This document shows positions 25,690 through 59,472 of a DNA stretch of 64,000 nt, one piece after another. Made by a program: the position numbers and the translations under genes. Numbering within the stretch: the first letter of the stretch is position 1; every line of letters starts with the position of its first letter. Origin of the DNA: Halichondria panicea (taxonomy: Eukaryota; Porifera; Demospongiae; Suberitida; Halichondriidae); the NCBI RefSeq assembly GCF_963675165.1, contig NC_087381.1, positions 5,333,378 through 5,397,377 of the forward strand, given 5' to 3'. A model generated the notes under the pieces. That model saw only the letters and a list, made by a program, of their open reading frames with translations, was not told the DNA's origin and did no database searches.

Positions 25690-28600
25690 ATTCTCTGCCA
25701 CAAATGTATGGCCATGTCTTCGAACCAGCTCTTCAAGATATCTCACTGAAGAGGTGCGTCTACAACCTAATTATTATTATTAAAATATCGGGACAGTGAA
25801 ACCTGTTTTGGTACAGCCAGCTTAATGGCCTCCATAGCCTGTGCTTGGACCTATGTTAGCAGCCTCTTTATTACAGCCACTGTTCAATGGTGGCCACTAT
25901 AATAATTACAAACAAGCTGCACTGTATTGACATATCAACTTTAAGTTGAAGATATTTGATATGAGATTTTACTTACAAATTAAATATTTGCTTGTTGTTT
26001 TGCCTGGGATCAATTTTCAACCTAATTAATGATTCATAACGTACATGTACACTGTAATATGCCATAGACTTTCAGTCACGGGCTGTTTTGCCACACACTA
26101 GGCAATGTGTGTGATAGGATGCTTACAGTTTAGCAAGTATTTGAATGGTTGTGCGAGTTTGGTAAACTTGAGCACTGCCAGTCATCACAGTAAGTGTCTA
26201 TCAACTACTGGCGCCTGTTATTCTGTTAATTGTGATCTCATCAACCCACCACGCATACATGTAGCATCACACAGTAAACTATGCATAATTTATATAACAT
26301 TCATTTTACCAGCCCTCCATATTTGCTCGCAATGTAGAGACATTAACTCGATTAGCCTCAGGGCTAGAGACGCTCCCCCATGCAAACATGCGTGTCACGA
26401 TCGTGACTTGTTGTCGCTCACTTGATACGTGGGGTGTAATTCCAGTAGCTGTTTGTTACACGAACAGAATGTGTGGAGGAGAAAAAAATGTATACAACTT
26501 GTTCCAGCAAATGTGTTAATTAATTGCATCAGTTGCCGTAAAATTACCTGATCCCTGGTATGATAAACCATTCCTATAGTTATACTTGTAATGTATCATT
26601 TTGTTGTGGCTTTCGTAGGCTACTATATTATTGCCTGCATCGATGAGCATAATTATAGTCATGCAAGTATCCTGTAGGCGCGTGTACATAAATCAGCTAC
26701 AATTTCGTATTAGTCACTTTCTATTGAAATTCCTATTATAGTGGGTTTTAAGTGACATCTGCTGGTCTAGTAGAATGTGTGTACTCTGAGCTCGATCTGA
26801 TACCTCTCCTCCAGCAATGATTTCCCATGTTAATTTTTGAAGGTGTCATTTACATACTCAACTCTACACCTCTTTCCGCTAGTGAGGTCATAAATTAAAC
26901 CTTGCTCTCTTGCATCATAAAATCATGTTTCTGCTCGTACTTTGACTCGGTACATGCACACGTAGGTCATACATTCATCAGTCATTGCAACTGGGGGACC
27001 AGACACCTTGTCTTTAAATAGAGAGGCTGCCTACGTAACTAGTGGAAGGCACTCTAGATCTGTAAGAGTGGTTTCCCTAATGGTCTAGACTGTCCAAAAT
27101 AATATTGTACGCATGCACAGATGAACCCCATGACTCTTGAACAAACAGGACACTCTCCAGAAGCTAGGTCCCAATATAGTGTCCACATTAATTTTAGAGT
27201 TTCTACTGTATACAGTATAATATACTGGTTGAGTGTAGGAGGTTCCACTACATACTGCATTGACTTGTACTGTACTAAATTGTCATGTCTCTAATTGTCA
27301 ACCTCCTTGTGTGCATAGGTTTCGTCTCCGTTATTGTTCTTACGACGACTGCTACTATCTCCACTGGGACAACCCAGTATGCCGCCCACTCGCTAAACTC
27401 TACGGACTGAGTGAGGGACTATACGCGTCGTCAGGGATACAGCGACACCAGGAACAGGGAGAAGATCAGGTGAGTCTACTACAATAGAATCAGTGGGTAA
27501 AATTGAACATAATGGGACGTTTGAATTTAGTGATGCATGTACACAGTATGGACATCAGGGAGTGTTCACACTTTAACAGCCATGTAGTACTAACATGTCC
27601 TGCATGGTGTGCTAACTACTTAACCTTATGTATGCATTGCCAAGTGGATATCCTCCTTTTGAGTATACACAAGGAAGTGCATGTCCTTTCATCTCATCAT
27701 GTGATCTAATACCAGTGAAGATTGACATTTTTTTCCTTCTAAGGGGAGAAAGTCATTTCCTCTTTTAATGAGCTCAACCTACTGTCATTTTTGCAGCGTA
27801 ATTGATCTACTAATCATTTTATTGTTTAATTATCGGAACCGGGTGGGACTATAATTGTTGGCCACAACAGACAAAGTACTGACCACATTACATGTACTGC
27901 TGTGTCTGATTTATTGGAAGAGGCCATTCCACGAAATTAAAAATGTCGAGCTATAGTAATCAGTATAATAACATGCAATGAACATGCGTCGCAGGACATT
28001 TTGATAGATTCTTTTAAAATATGCATGTAACTGTAATCAAACAACACATTTAAAAGTTATTTAAGTGAGTATTCGTACGTAAACTGTATGATTATAGCTT
28101 TGACATGCAAATAATGATGACTCCTTCCCTCTGTCGTGCTCTGCACAGCTGAGATACCTCAGCCTCAGTGAGGGTGTGAGCAAGGCCTCTCTGGAGTGGG
28201 TCATTGACTTCTCATCTTGTGGACTAGTCATTCACCAATTGGCCCTCAGGTCTCGCTGTTCCTATGACAACCAGGCGAGTGTCTCCCTATGTGTGCGTGG
28301 AGACAACTCCATCACTCTAACACCACAGTTTGGAGGTGAGTATCATCACACGATTGAGGCGCTGTTTTTGTCTCGGGGGGGGGGGGTTAGGATGTACATG
28401 TACACATACTATAACACAGATACATTTTGTACCTCGATCATGCCCATAATTATGATCTAACTGATTTCGATCCCGTGTATAATTTTCATTGGGTAACTAG
28501 AACTAGCATTTTATATCATACAGGTACCTATGGCTGGCCGTATTCCTGGCATAATTATTATTATGAAATTGTACACTCACAGAGACATGCTGTGAAACTT

Positions 28601-29347
28601 GCGTGTTTATTAATCGTGGTCACCATATAAGCAGCCAGGTTAATGGACCATCACTCTGTAATAATAATAATTATATACAGCCAGGTTAATGCCAATGGAC
28701 CCCAAAGTCTCCATAGCGTGTGTGCATGTGTTTGGACCTGTGACATAGGCCTAAAGAAAAAATATTTTGAAGCATTCTGTGTGTGTGTGTGTGCATGTAA
28801 TTTGATTCATGCCAACATCCAGAGTGCCTCTTTTCTGTGTTTGGAAGCATTTTTGTTTTTAGTCTCTGTTGACATGACATTTGACACATTACAGGGCTGC
28901 ATCCAGGATTTTGGATCAGGGGGGCAAATTGGGCAAATTAAAAATGTAGGAGGGGCATCAGAATTATAGCAGTACAAATGAATCTGCCAGATCCTAGTGG
29001 GGGGGGGGGCGAATTACCCCCCTCACCCCCCCCCCCCCCCTCAATGCATCCCTGCACTATATACCTCATTGTGTGTGGTGGGCTCACAAGTAATGTGCAC
29101 AGATACAGGATGTCATATGCAATGCACAGATACAGGATACCATAATTATCCCATAACAATGTAAACTGGTCTAGAGATGTGGTTTTCCTGTTTACCTCTC
29201 TTACTAGCACACACACTGATATATCATACATCATGATGTGCACTGTATGTGGGTGGTGGTAGTGTCGGTAGTTGGCAACTACCACATTTCATGCATCCAT
29301 TAATATTGCTAATAGTGATAATTACAGCATTCTGTATGCACACACGC

Positions 29348-29378
<31 letters not shown>

Positions 29379-31702
29379 GATCAGCACATGGATCTGAACT
29401 GTCTCGCTGGGTGTAGCCGTGTTTCCATAGTGATGACGATAGAGTCTGCCCCTAATGAGTCAGTGAGGCTCCTCCCATCTTTTGAAACTGACGAATCACC
29501 TCTGGACATCATCGTGGACCTTATGGTAAGTGTGGCAAGAGTCTGTATTAAACCACCTACTCCACATACATACATGCATGTATACAGTGCTCATCTCTTA
29601 ATTAAACTAACTAAAAAATGGGACAACTTGTATCATTCTATGAAGGATAGTCGTCATAATTAATGTGCATTGAAATTTCCTCTTTAATAAAATAATTATA
29701 CGACGTATGTATTGTGATAATTACAACAATTATAATAATGTTCAACTCCCTCTCTTCAGTGTCCGCGTAAGGATGACGAGATATATGCCGGAGAGCTGTT
29801 GCTAGGGATCAAGTACACGTCTGACAGGTCACCTAGTGACAACGAGTCCACCAATTCTCTCCTCAGCAGTGAGGGTGTGGAGGGGGCGGGACATCTCCAG
29901 GTGCATGTTGTGGAGGGGGCGGGCATTGTGGACGAGGACACACACAAGCCGTTCAACACTCTGTGCAAATGGTAAGGAGTGTTATCTGCACAAATGCAAT
30001 ATAACCTGTAGGGTATGTGCATGCGTGCAATTTGTTGCCTTAATTGATCTTAGTACACATGAAAATTCCAATTATCTGTACCTATACATAGCTCCAATAG
30101 ACGTATCAATAGTATTTAGAAAAGGCCTAACTTCCCTTCCTGTCTCTCTCAGTGACATGCTGCCCAGCGCTGGCAGACACAGTACTCAACACACCAGCCC
30201 CAAACACAACGCTTACCCAACCTGGACCAAACAGTTTGACTTTGAAGGTGTGTGTGTGTGTGTACTCATCCATAATGTACAGGGTGTCATACAGGGATAT
30301 CCCCCTGGCTCAATTTGCCCCCCCCCCTATATCAGTTAATAGAGAAAAAAATCCTGTATACACCCTCCCTGATGTAGCTAAGTAAAATTTATTGCTAGCA
30401 ATCATCGAGTGTTCGTATTATTTTGGCCAATATCAATCGTGTAACTTTTTGGAAGAACACTGTTTAGGACAGTTATTCTGTGATAGGAAAACTGTAGTTG
30501 CTCTCAATATCGAAAGTTCCCCCATATCAACATATACCACCAGCACACACTGTAGTTAGTCATGTCATGTTCTCTCTGTGCGTGCAGGTCTGTCCAGAGT
30601 GGACCTAGTCAATGGCGGCCTGGAGGTCATACTGTACGATCATCACAAGTTCAGTCACGATAACAACATCGGGGGCCTGCGAATGTGCGTACCCCAGAAG
30701 AAACTGCTTATGAAGCACCTGAATAGTTCACTGTCAGCTAACAACTCCCCCCTGGGATCGAGGGGAAGCTCGCCAGCACTTATTGAAAATGGTGAGCACA
30801 TGACTACCCATGGTCACCATGTAAGGGAAAGGGATTCAAGTAGTCGGTATAGACAGTTAAAGAAATATTCTCACTATAGTTGGTAAAATTCCAACTTTGT
30901 ATTTAATAGTCTAGCAGTGTATAGTCAGTGAGTAACCCAGCTGTTGTTGCCTCTGTGTTGTCAGGTATACATGTATATATAAGATACTCATTAGACAACG
31001 ATACTAGCTGTCGATCTGCACTCATAATTATTGTACCGCATAGACTTGGTTATAATAATTATTACTGATCGACTGATACTCAACTTATTACTGTATAATG
31101 TATGCATGCACACTGTACCGATACCATTATTCCTGCATTCATAATTATAACTCCTTACTTTCCCACCCACCCACCCACCCACGCATGCAGGTGACTCTCC
31201 CTACCACAGTGACGGAAGCCTATCACCAATCCTCCTTTCGTCTAACAGTTTACAATTTCATAACCCATCACCACGAAACTCCGCCTCCCTTCCCAACCAC
31301 GGACGTAACTCAATACCAACCTCCATATCACTAAATGCTGTAAGCCACACCCACTTATCACCCGAGATCACTCGAAGATCCCAATCTCCAGATGTCAACA
31401 CACTCTCCCCGAATGTCATCCGACGTACCTCAAGCGGTGGTAGAGCTGCAAAGAATAAATTCCGTCTCTCTGGAAGTCATTTAATGAATTTGTTCACGCC
31501 CAATTCTTCGCCACGCTCGTCACCGATTGGTCGCCGAAAGATATTCAGTCGGAACAATAGTATCGAGTCTGAGTATGTTCATTGGTGGATGGAGGACACA
31601 CCCACCACAGAGGTACGACACTGGCAGCAGGTGATGGACAAAGACGGAGAGTGGGTCTATTTCTGGCACCTCATTAGACCAAACCTCAAGTCTGCAAACT
31701 GA
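25690..31702 (+). CDS. PAW-domain plus C2-domain protein (5' end not found)
   Basis: Exons 25690-25753, 27319-27469, 28149-28335, 29380-29525, 29760-29971, 30153-30247, 30588-30791 and 31191-31702 join in phase (about 523 aa visible; the first exon enters in phase 1, so more lies upstream). Residues about 18-185 resemble the C-terminal PAW domain of peptide:N-glycanase, a mannose-binding beta-sandwich: FRLRYCSYDDCYY, LEWVIDFSSCGL, RGDNSITL, SPLDIIVDLM. Next comes a C2 domain (GELLLGIKYT, GHLQVHVVEGAGI, GGLEVILYDHHKFSHDN) with a Ser/Pro-rich insertion, ending VRHWQQVMDKDGEWVYFWH like synaptotagmin C2 termini. The loop-3 D-x-D has become D-H-H, so calcium binding may be weak. No transglutaminase core with a CGEW-type motif was seen. 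No signal peptide; probably cytoplasmic. Confidence 0.72.
28892..29054. mobile_element. hAT-like MITE, CAGGGCTGCAT ends
   Basis: Inverted ends CAGGGCTGCAT / ATGCATCCCTG; flanks CATTA and CACTA match 4 of 5. It is an opposite-orientation copy of the element at 39319 (shared AATTATAGCAGTACAAATG in inverse). Located in an intron of the PAW-C2 gene. Confidence 0.7.
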
Positions 31703-32586
31703 ACAAACTTAATTTTTGCTTATCATTCATTCTGCACGCAGCTATCAAATTATTTTTATGCACACTGAGTTTTCATATACAAACTGCTTTTTTGCTGATA
31801 ATAGATAATGAATATCTTTACAGTATATTGACTCTCACTATTCCGGCTCTCTGAAGCACGGTTTTGACTGGCTAGAGACCTTAATTGCATGATCATTATA
31901 ATTTTGATATTAAATTGAGTCCATGTCCATGATCCAAGTCGTGGTAATTGATGTGGTATACGTAATTAATGGTTGATGCATTGTATTATAATGAAAGTAC
32001 GTGGATGTGACGATTGATGTCGATGTGCTGGTGATGATCGTGAATAAAATGATGAGATACATCTGATAACAGATGTTGTTGTTATAGGCATGCATGTTGT
32101 TGTGATCTCGAACCCTTTACCGGTCAAATTGTTGTACAACAACACAGGAGCATGCTATCAACTTGTCAATATTGATCAATTGATATTGGTAGATTGGAGA
32201 GTGTCATGAATGCGATTATCCTTTGAAGTTTAATTGTTGAGCTGTTGAATTAGCTGGATTGGCTCTGGAAGCACTAATTAATAATTAATCTATTAATTTG
32301 CTTATTCTCCTGTTCTGCCATTGTCTGTGCATGGCTAGCTGCTATTATAGCTACTGCTCCCATTTAAATGTACACCACTTTTAAAGATGCTAAGTTATAC
32401 TTTCTCCAGACACAACTCATCTTTTGTGTGTCCTACTGTATCCCTTTACCGCTCAAATTGAAGGTTTAGACCAGCTATACAGCTTTTAAAGGCGACACAT
32501 ACTTCCATCGAGAGCATGCAGCAGGGCATAATCAACTGATTAGTGTCTGTGTGTGTGTGTGTGTGCACAACCATTGATCCACTCCT
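31703..32586. other. 3' flank of the PAW-C2 gene, no assigned feature
   Basis: AT-rich spacer with repeated ATGTCGATG-type words near 31930-32040. It presumably contains the 3' UTR; no clear gene. Confidence 0.5.
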
Positions 32587-32860
32587 ATCTTCTAGGCCAG
32601 TGGGTAAAGCACTCGACTCCAGATCGGAAGGTTGAGAGTTCGAGTCCCATCAGTAGCAGAAATATTTTCTAAGGAGTTTACTCAGCTTTGCCCTGAAAAA
32701 ATGAGTAGGTCGTGTTCATCACTGTCCACCGCATCCTGACGGATGGGATTTAAAGCCGGAGGTCCCGGGGATCTGAAAAATAAGCTTCAAGCTTCCTTCA
32801 GACCCTCGTCAGCCACAACAGTGGTAAAACCCGACAGGGTTTCATAAAGGAAAAAAAGCA
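32587..32860. mobile_element. tRNA-derived SINE with a Meta-like core
   Basis: The head (about 32587-32662) has RNA polymerase III promoter boxes: an A box around GGCCAGTGGGTAAAGC and a B box GAGAGTTCGAGTCCC. The anticodon loop CTCCAGA reads CCA, matching tRNA-Trp, but the 7-bp acceptor stem does not form, so this is not a functional tRNA. Downstream, GGATGGGATTTAAAGCC-GGAGGTCCCGG (about 32741-32769) resembles the shared central domain of invertebrate Meta-type SINEs (recalled from the literature). An A-rich tract near 32848-32858 may be the tail. Confidence 0.65.
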
Positions 32861-33147
32861 AGTATTCTTTGGGGGGCGGCGATCCAATCAAGCTAAGTTG
32901 GTGGGTTGGGCCGGCTGACCACAAATTCAAACTAAACTGGATGATGACCCTTTTTTTGAAAAGCACCCTTGTGGAGTGCAAAACCGTGATGTGTATACCG
33001 TATTACCAGAATGTTTTGCGAGCATCAAACATTTGCGAACTTTGCGAGGGGTTGATCAATTCGCAATTCAAATTTTCTGCTGATTTGGCTCATTCGCAAA
33101 GGTTTTTCACCCACTAAATATTGTAGTAATATGGTATTAGGACTTTC

Positions 33148-33924
33148 TGTACAACCTTTTCACCTCACTTGAAATACACATTTTAAAAACAAAAAAAGAA
33201 ATGTACCACTAATTGACCTCAGGTATGTACATATAGTATATAATAGTCAGAGCTGGGCATGTTCACAGTTTCAAATTGTTAATGAATGATAGATTGTGCA
33301 AGACCTAGATCTAAGCCTTCTTTAGAGTGATGTGCAAGACCTAGATCTAAGCCTTCTTTAGAGTGATGTGCAAGACCTAGATCTAAGCCTTCTTTAGAGT
33401 GATGTGCAAGACCTAGATCTAAGCCTTCTTTAGAGTGAATCCTATAGACGTTTAAGTGCACGGCATAATGTGGCAGCACTTGTAGATCTACCAGTAATCT
33501 GAATTTCAGGTAGTCGGCTTTTCAAATCATCTCAATGACGATCAGTTTATCGTGAGATCATCTAGACAGTGCTAGTGCTCCCCTGGGCTGGCTTTATTAG
33601 CAGACACATCTTCAGTGTGTTGAAATCTATCAACAACCCTCCAAACAGTAGCTTCAGCAACAAACAATCTATCTACTGCTTCCTTAATGGTACAGCAATT
33701 GACAAGCCTTTGCCATATACCATTCTCCACCTCAGATCCTCATGATAGGATTTTGTACGGCCAGGTTCCCCCATTATTACTTGGTCTTGCACAATCAATC
33801 ATTCATGAAACTGTGAACATGCCCAGCTCTGCCATTACTATATGTACATACCTGAGGTCAATTAGTGGTACATTTCTTTTGTTTTTAAAATGTATATTTC
33901 AAGTGAGGTGAAAAAGGTTGTACA
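33148..33924. mobile_element. 777-bp inverted-repeat element with ~120-bp arms
   Basis: TGTACAACCTTTTCACCTC at the left is mirrored at the right, and homology runs inward through AATTGACCTCAGGTATGTAC and GAGCTGGGCATGTTCACAG. It carries the four-unit repeat at 33295-33438 beside the left arm and a single-copy spacer without coding signal. Confidence 0.75.
33295..33438. repeat. 36-bp tandem repeat x4
   Basis: Four identical or near-identical units containing GTGCAAGACCTAGATCTAAG and CCTTCTTTAGAGTGAT. Read on the minus strand it gives a 12-residue periodic frame, which is an artefact of the period being divisible by three. Confidence 0.9.
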
Positions 33925-33934
33925 ATATTCACTA

Positions 33935-34160
33935 TAATAATTATGCTCTCGCATGCTGTGCATGCATGGGGCCAGAATGTTTCCTTCATTCACAGTTCAC
34001 AGTATATTCATGTGGCCACAATTGTAGACATCATGGACTTACCCAAGCACAATAATAATTATAGTCTTGCTGTACATGCATGCATGCATGGAGCCAGAGT
34101 GTTTCCTTGATTCACAGCTTTTGCTGTATTCATGTGGCCATTAGACCATTGTCTGTAATA
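33935..34160. repeat. Imperfect ~110-bp direct duplication
   Basis: GCCAGAATGTTTCCTTCATTC ... TATTCATGTGGCCA recurs as GCCAGAGTGTTTCCTTGATTC ... TATTCATGTGGCCA. No coding potential. The remaining spacer to 34757 has nothing I can assign. Confidence 0.6.
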
Positions 34161-34757
34161 CGTGATTGTGGCTGCATGGGGGGATTCTGGCCTCCCATGC
34201 ACAGAATTAACGCTTGCTAATTATTTGGCTCAATGTGACAGTCTTCAAACTTGCAGTGGCACAATAATCAGTTATACTTGACCACAATTAGAGAGAATCT
34301 GGTCAGCCCCACAATGCAGCTATTAGTATATAGAACCCCAAATTCATTTAGCTTAATTATATCAACACTGTTATACACGTGGACAAGACTTGTACAAGTC
34401 ATTATATATATACTTTCAATTGCTGAATTTCATATTATTATAATTATATAGAGTGGAACTTCAAATGACATGGATTTTCGACTATAATGATGTGATGGGA
34501 CTACTAAAAATGTTATAAGGCAGTATATCCAGACCAATGTTTTTGGCAATTTTTCAGTTGATAATGTGTTTTGGAGGACACCTGTCAGTGATATAATTAT
34601 TCATAATACTGCGTGTACATTAAATTCATTAGTCTGTCATGCAATGTGCTGTCAAAGGGAAGTATTCTCGGATCTTGAATATAATTATTTAGAACCCCCC
34701 TGCATGCATGTATGTTGGGTGTTGACAAGTTGACATTAATAATTTTTGTGATCAGTT

Positions 34758-41054
<6,297 letters not shown>

Positions 41055-42186
41055 AGGAGCCTACCCTACGATCTTTAAAAGCACATCTGTCGTGATTTTA
41101 GTTTCTTTGGATTTGAGATCCTAAGCGCCGCCACCCATCCCAACCGACCAATCGGATGTGTGGATTTCACATTCATGGCGTACAAGATTGATCCTGATGA
41201 CGAGAGTGGAGACGAAAGTGACTTCTGCTAGAAATAATAGTGTCATAATGACAGTTTGTACATAGATTCTACTATCAACCTGTACATGTGAAAAAGAATT
41301 TTTTTGCATGCTGTTATAGAAAACGGTAAAGATCCTTAAGAGTGTGACTTGCTTTTTCAATATAGAAAACGGTAAAGATCGTTAAAAGTGTGATTGCTTT
41401 TTCTAGAATTGGGGTGCAATAATACTTGCATACAACAAGTCAATACAGAGAAAATGTATACAACCTCAGAAAAAGGACAGATTAAAGAGCTATAGCTCCC
41501 AAATGGCCTGTTTGAGGTTCCATGCACTAATTATACACACAGAGAACACTATAATCCATTCGGGCACGCGTACCTACCCAATTTAATAAAAAAGCACTAC
41601 ATAATGTTGGTATCTGTACACCAAAATAAGCTACCCTAACTATAAAGTTATGCTAAGGCTATATCCGGCCGGTATAGCCACTATAATATACATGCTACTA
41701 AAGAAATCTAAAACTACTTTCGTGTCTTTTATCGTGTGTTCATGTTCAGGGAGTCTCTACTTTCTCTTCAACATCATCATCATCATCAAAGCTATCTTCT
41801 TCTGTATGTATGTGCATGAGGTGGTAGTTAATTGCTTCAGGAGGAAACCATTATAGGTGCATAATTATTACAGCGTACAATAATTATTAAGGCTAATGCA
41901 TGGGGACCAGCGAATAATTTTCGTTGCAGTGGAAATGCAATTTATTTTATTTTACAATTATCATTCTGATATCCTAAAGATGTGAAAATGTACCATACCA
42001 TGCTGTTAAGTATCTGTGATGCACTTTACGTACGTATCAACTGTTGAACTACAAAAAGGGCCAGATTTAGACAACATGTATATATCCTCTGTGCATGCAT
42101 TATTTGGGGTACTTTCATGACGCGGCGAGGAATACCTATTATAGTATAACTACACTGCTAAACATGTTGTCCGTATAGTTTACAAG
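41055..42186. other. Spacer between convergent genes
   Basis: Holds the 3' flanks of the membrane-protein gene and the GPCR gene. A roughly 55-bp direct duplication with AGAAAACGGTAAAGATC lies near 41315-41405. No further gene seen. Confidence 0.5.
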
Positions 42187-56453
<14,267 letters not shown>

Positions 56454-56695
56454 TGTGGCGACTCTGAGTCGAGTCTCTATCTTGCAGTCTGCACAATGTC
56501 AATGAAGAACTCAATGCAGCCCCACCCCTAAAATACTGCAAAAAGGGGGAGGGGCTGGTGTTTATTGTTTTTTCTCCATTGTTGCCCAAAATTTGATCAG
56601 CGTATTAGTGGCCTAACAAGTGTATCTCGTTATGCCTACATTGAAGTCATAAAATAATTATTCAACAGTAAAATTGATCAAAAACTCCTTATAAA

Positions 56696-59472
56696 TTAAT
56701 TAGTTTGAGTATCCACAGGTTTATACTTGTAGCCTTTGTGCCTCCTAGTGGTCCGAACTCCATCACCACAGCGACATCGGCACACCCACCACACGATTGG
56801 ACAGAGAAGGAAAAGCAATGAACCCAACACAACAGGTGGTAGCAAAATCTCTATAAGATAAAGGCCAGGGAAAGTTATGGGATTGCTTGTGGGTACGGGT
56901 GGAGTCACACTGGTCACATGACCTGTAGTAGTACTTGTTGCAATCGATACCGTTGGTACAGCCATTTCATTGGCTGAAGTTCGGAGATCTATTTTTGATG
57001 GTGCAGTCGATAAAAGTTGATTAGATAATAATACGGTGTGTGTTGTGACCATAACGGTTTCCATTGGCAATTCAGAGCTAGTTGTGGGAGTAACAAGGTT
57101 TCTTGATGAGGTCATTAGAGAATTGTAAATGCCTTCACTTCTTTCGGTGCTGGATGACACAATCTTTTGCGTTGGCAAAATAAGGATTTGTGATGATCTT
57201 GAATCGATAGTGTCTTTAGTTCTCAAATTTTGTAGTATACTTGACTTTGTGGCGTTCAATTGTTCTTGAAGTGAGGTCATTGTATCATTATGATGAGAGG
57301 GCATGGTAGGGTCACCTGCTGCATGCTGATTATAGCTCTGTGTGGGAGAGGGCAGTGACTTCACTGTAGCCTCAATTCCGTTAAAATGGTGGTGGGTATT
57401 GAGTGGTTGTATGACAACAGGTATCGGGTCAGCATTGGCAGCTTGCTGGAATTGACCTAAAGTATTGAAAACACACTACATCAATAGTTCCCATGCAGTT
57501 CTACATGCAAGCATGAAGGGATCTAAAAGTTCTTTATAATGTTTAACCATGCAACCCAACAAAAGACATCCGCGCGATGTTAAGCATAGATTTCTGCCTC
57601 AAAGGGTCTGGAGACCACGCCCTTTTTTGTCAAGGACTGGTAAGCAAGAGTTGTCCCAGCGGAATGCAATTAGAGCAAACCACGAATTAGGTAATGCATT
57701 GGTGATGAACGTTTAGTCTCATTACAAGTCGCCAGATGTGTTTCTACATTTAAGGCTCGTTACAGGTTAATTGTGATGTTTGTACGTGGTTGCGTGAGAT
57801 TCTTCACGCATGGAACAACTCTTTAGTAGCACATGCAACAGACCCTTTCAGAAGGAAAAAATGGTGAGGCCTCCTGTTCAATTATTAAGGACACTTTTAA
57901 ATACAAGTCAGCTTATAATTGATTATAGTAACAGCACTACCTCTCTTATAGCGGGTAATTTTCAGGGTTAAATCATTCGTGGTTGATAATTTTAGTCAGT
58001 TTGTGGGTTATAAATTCGTGGTTGCTGCCTACACAGTAGTCGGGCGCCACCGCCCTCTTATACCGTTGCCCGGAAGGAGGTCGGGAATCAAGCCTATTCA
58101 CAGTTTTGTTCTGTTGTTGGAATTCCAACAATTCCACCAGCTCCAATCAGATTGCAGTATCTCAAGGGGATTGATCACACCCACTCAAGTGTACCACGTG
58201 TGAATTTTACACACGTTGGATTGACTGAGAGGCGAGGCCAACACCCACTTTACTATTCATCGCTATTGGTTAGCACCCACATAGAATGAATGATATTCAT
58301 GATACTATTGCGTAACAGGCCAGAACAAAACTGTGGATAGGCTTGAGGCGCTCGACTACCTAAACAGCTGCATGGTAGTATAAATGTAGTCAATTATCGC
58401 TTCATTCGTGGGATTCGTGCTCAGGGTTTCAACCACGAACACTTTTCCCTCCAAAAATTGTATACCATATAGCATGAAATTTTTGAGGCACTTATATTTC
58501 GTGGATTGGCCTCTAAAAGCATTTCGTTGCACAATGTTCACGGAATGGCTGCTTACCGGAAGCCACGCCTTTAAATCTTTGCACGTTATAGCAGATAATT
58601 CTAATTAAAGAACAATTTTCGTGGACTTAATTTTCGTGTAGGATTGCTATAGACTGGAAACCACTCCCCTTCTCTCGGGAGAAAGGGACTGGCAAGCTGC
58701 TGTATTGAGAGTTGTCCCAGTGCGTGAAGAAATCTCACGCTGCCATGCACAAGAATGTAAACGTCACAAATAGTCATGTGCCACCGCCCACACACTAACT
58801 ATTACTGCACAATTTATTATCGGCCTCGAGTATAAGTACATTCACTGGCGGTCTGTTATCGAGGCTGAAATAATATCACCCATGCATTACGCATTTTGTG
58901 GTTTGTTCTAATTGCATTCCAACAGGACAACTCTCAACACGGCAACTTGCCAGTCCCCAGAGCCCAGAACGAAGGGAGTGGTTTCCGGTCTAGAATTGCT
59001 AACCCACGAAATCCGCGCTATACGGTATTTTCCAACGGAGTTGTAATTACGCTTGTGTTGACAGAGATACCACAATAGTTTGTGTAAGTACAGAGAAAAC
59101 ACCACAATTATCATACTGAAGTACGTGGGTGTAAAATGCCACAAGCTAGAGTATTTTATAAACAAGAGAAGCTAGGGGATCGACTGTAGTCCAATATAAG
59201 AAAGCCAAAATATTTAGCGTGTAAGGACATAATCTCAATCACTTAAATAGCTACAAAGTCAAAGGTCAAAGCACTTCCACTAGAAATGTATGTCACTACT
59301 AGATCTATGCCAGTCACGTCAGCAGTCTATATTAAAAATGGTTGTTATAATTATAGTGAACAGACACAATGTTTATAGTTGCTTAATTCATTATAAATAT
59401 CTCCCTTACACTCCATTAAATATTGAACTCACCCAGTGCTAGGGCTAGCAACAAAAGATAGACAGTGGACAT
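56696..59472 (-). CDS. Ser/Thr-rich single-pass membrane protein
   Basis: Two exons, 59472-59433 and 57456-56696, join in phase 1 to 266 aa. Exon 1 is almost exactly a signal peptide (MSTVYLLLLALALG). The ectodomain (about 15-200) is rich in Ser, Thr and Pro and probably O-glycosylated, with a few NxS/T sites. One membrane helix follows (about 206-234: LYLIEILLPPVVLGSLLFLL ... VWWVC), then a short tail rich in Cys and Arg (CRCRCGD) and Tyr (GYKYKPV). No conserved fold recognised. It lies upstream of and on the same strand as the GPCR gene, about 240 bp away, but splice phase and its own stop keep the two separate. The large intron contains the MITE at 58037. Confidence 0.7.
58037..58358. mobile_element. 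MITE, TAGTCGGGCGCC family, ~9-bp TSD
   Basis: TAGTCGGGCGCC and GGCGCTCGACTA ends; inner homology AATCAAGCCTATTCACAG / CTGTGGATAGGCTTGA. Flanks CCTACACAG and CCTAAACAG match 8 of 9. Inserted in an older CATTCGTGG-type repeat (about 57945-58640). Confidence 0.8.

Noticed and set aside
32587-32662. Functional tRNA-Trp gene
   Set aside because: Anticodon and T arms look right but no 7-bp acceptor stem forms and SINE sequence continues downstream.
33279-33479. Periodic 12-residue repeat protein, or a CRISPR-like array
   Set aside because: Direct 36-bp repeats without spacers inside a transposon; the frame exists only because 36 is divisible by three.
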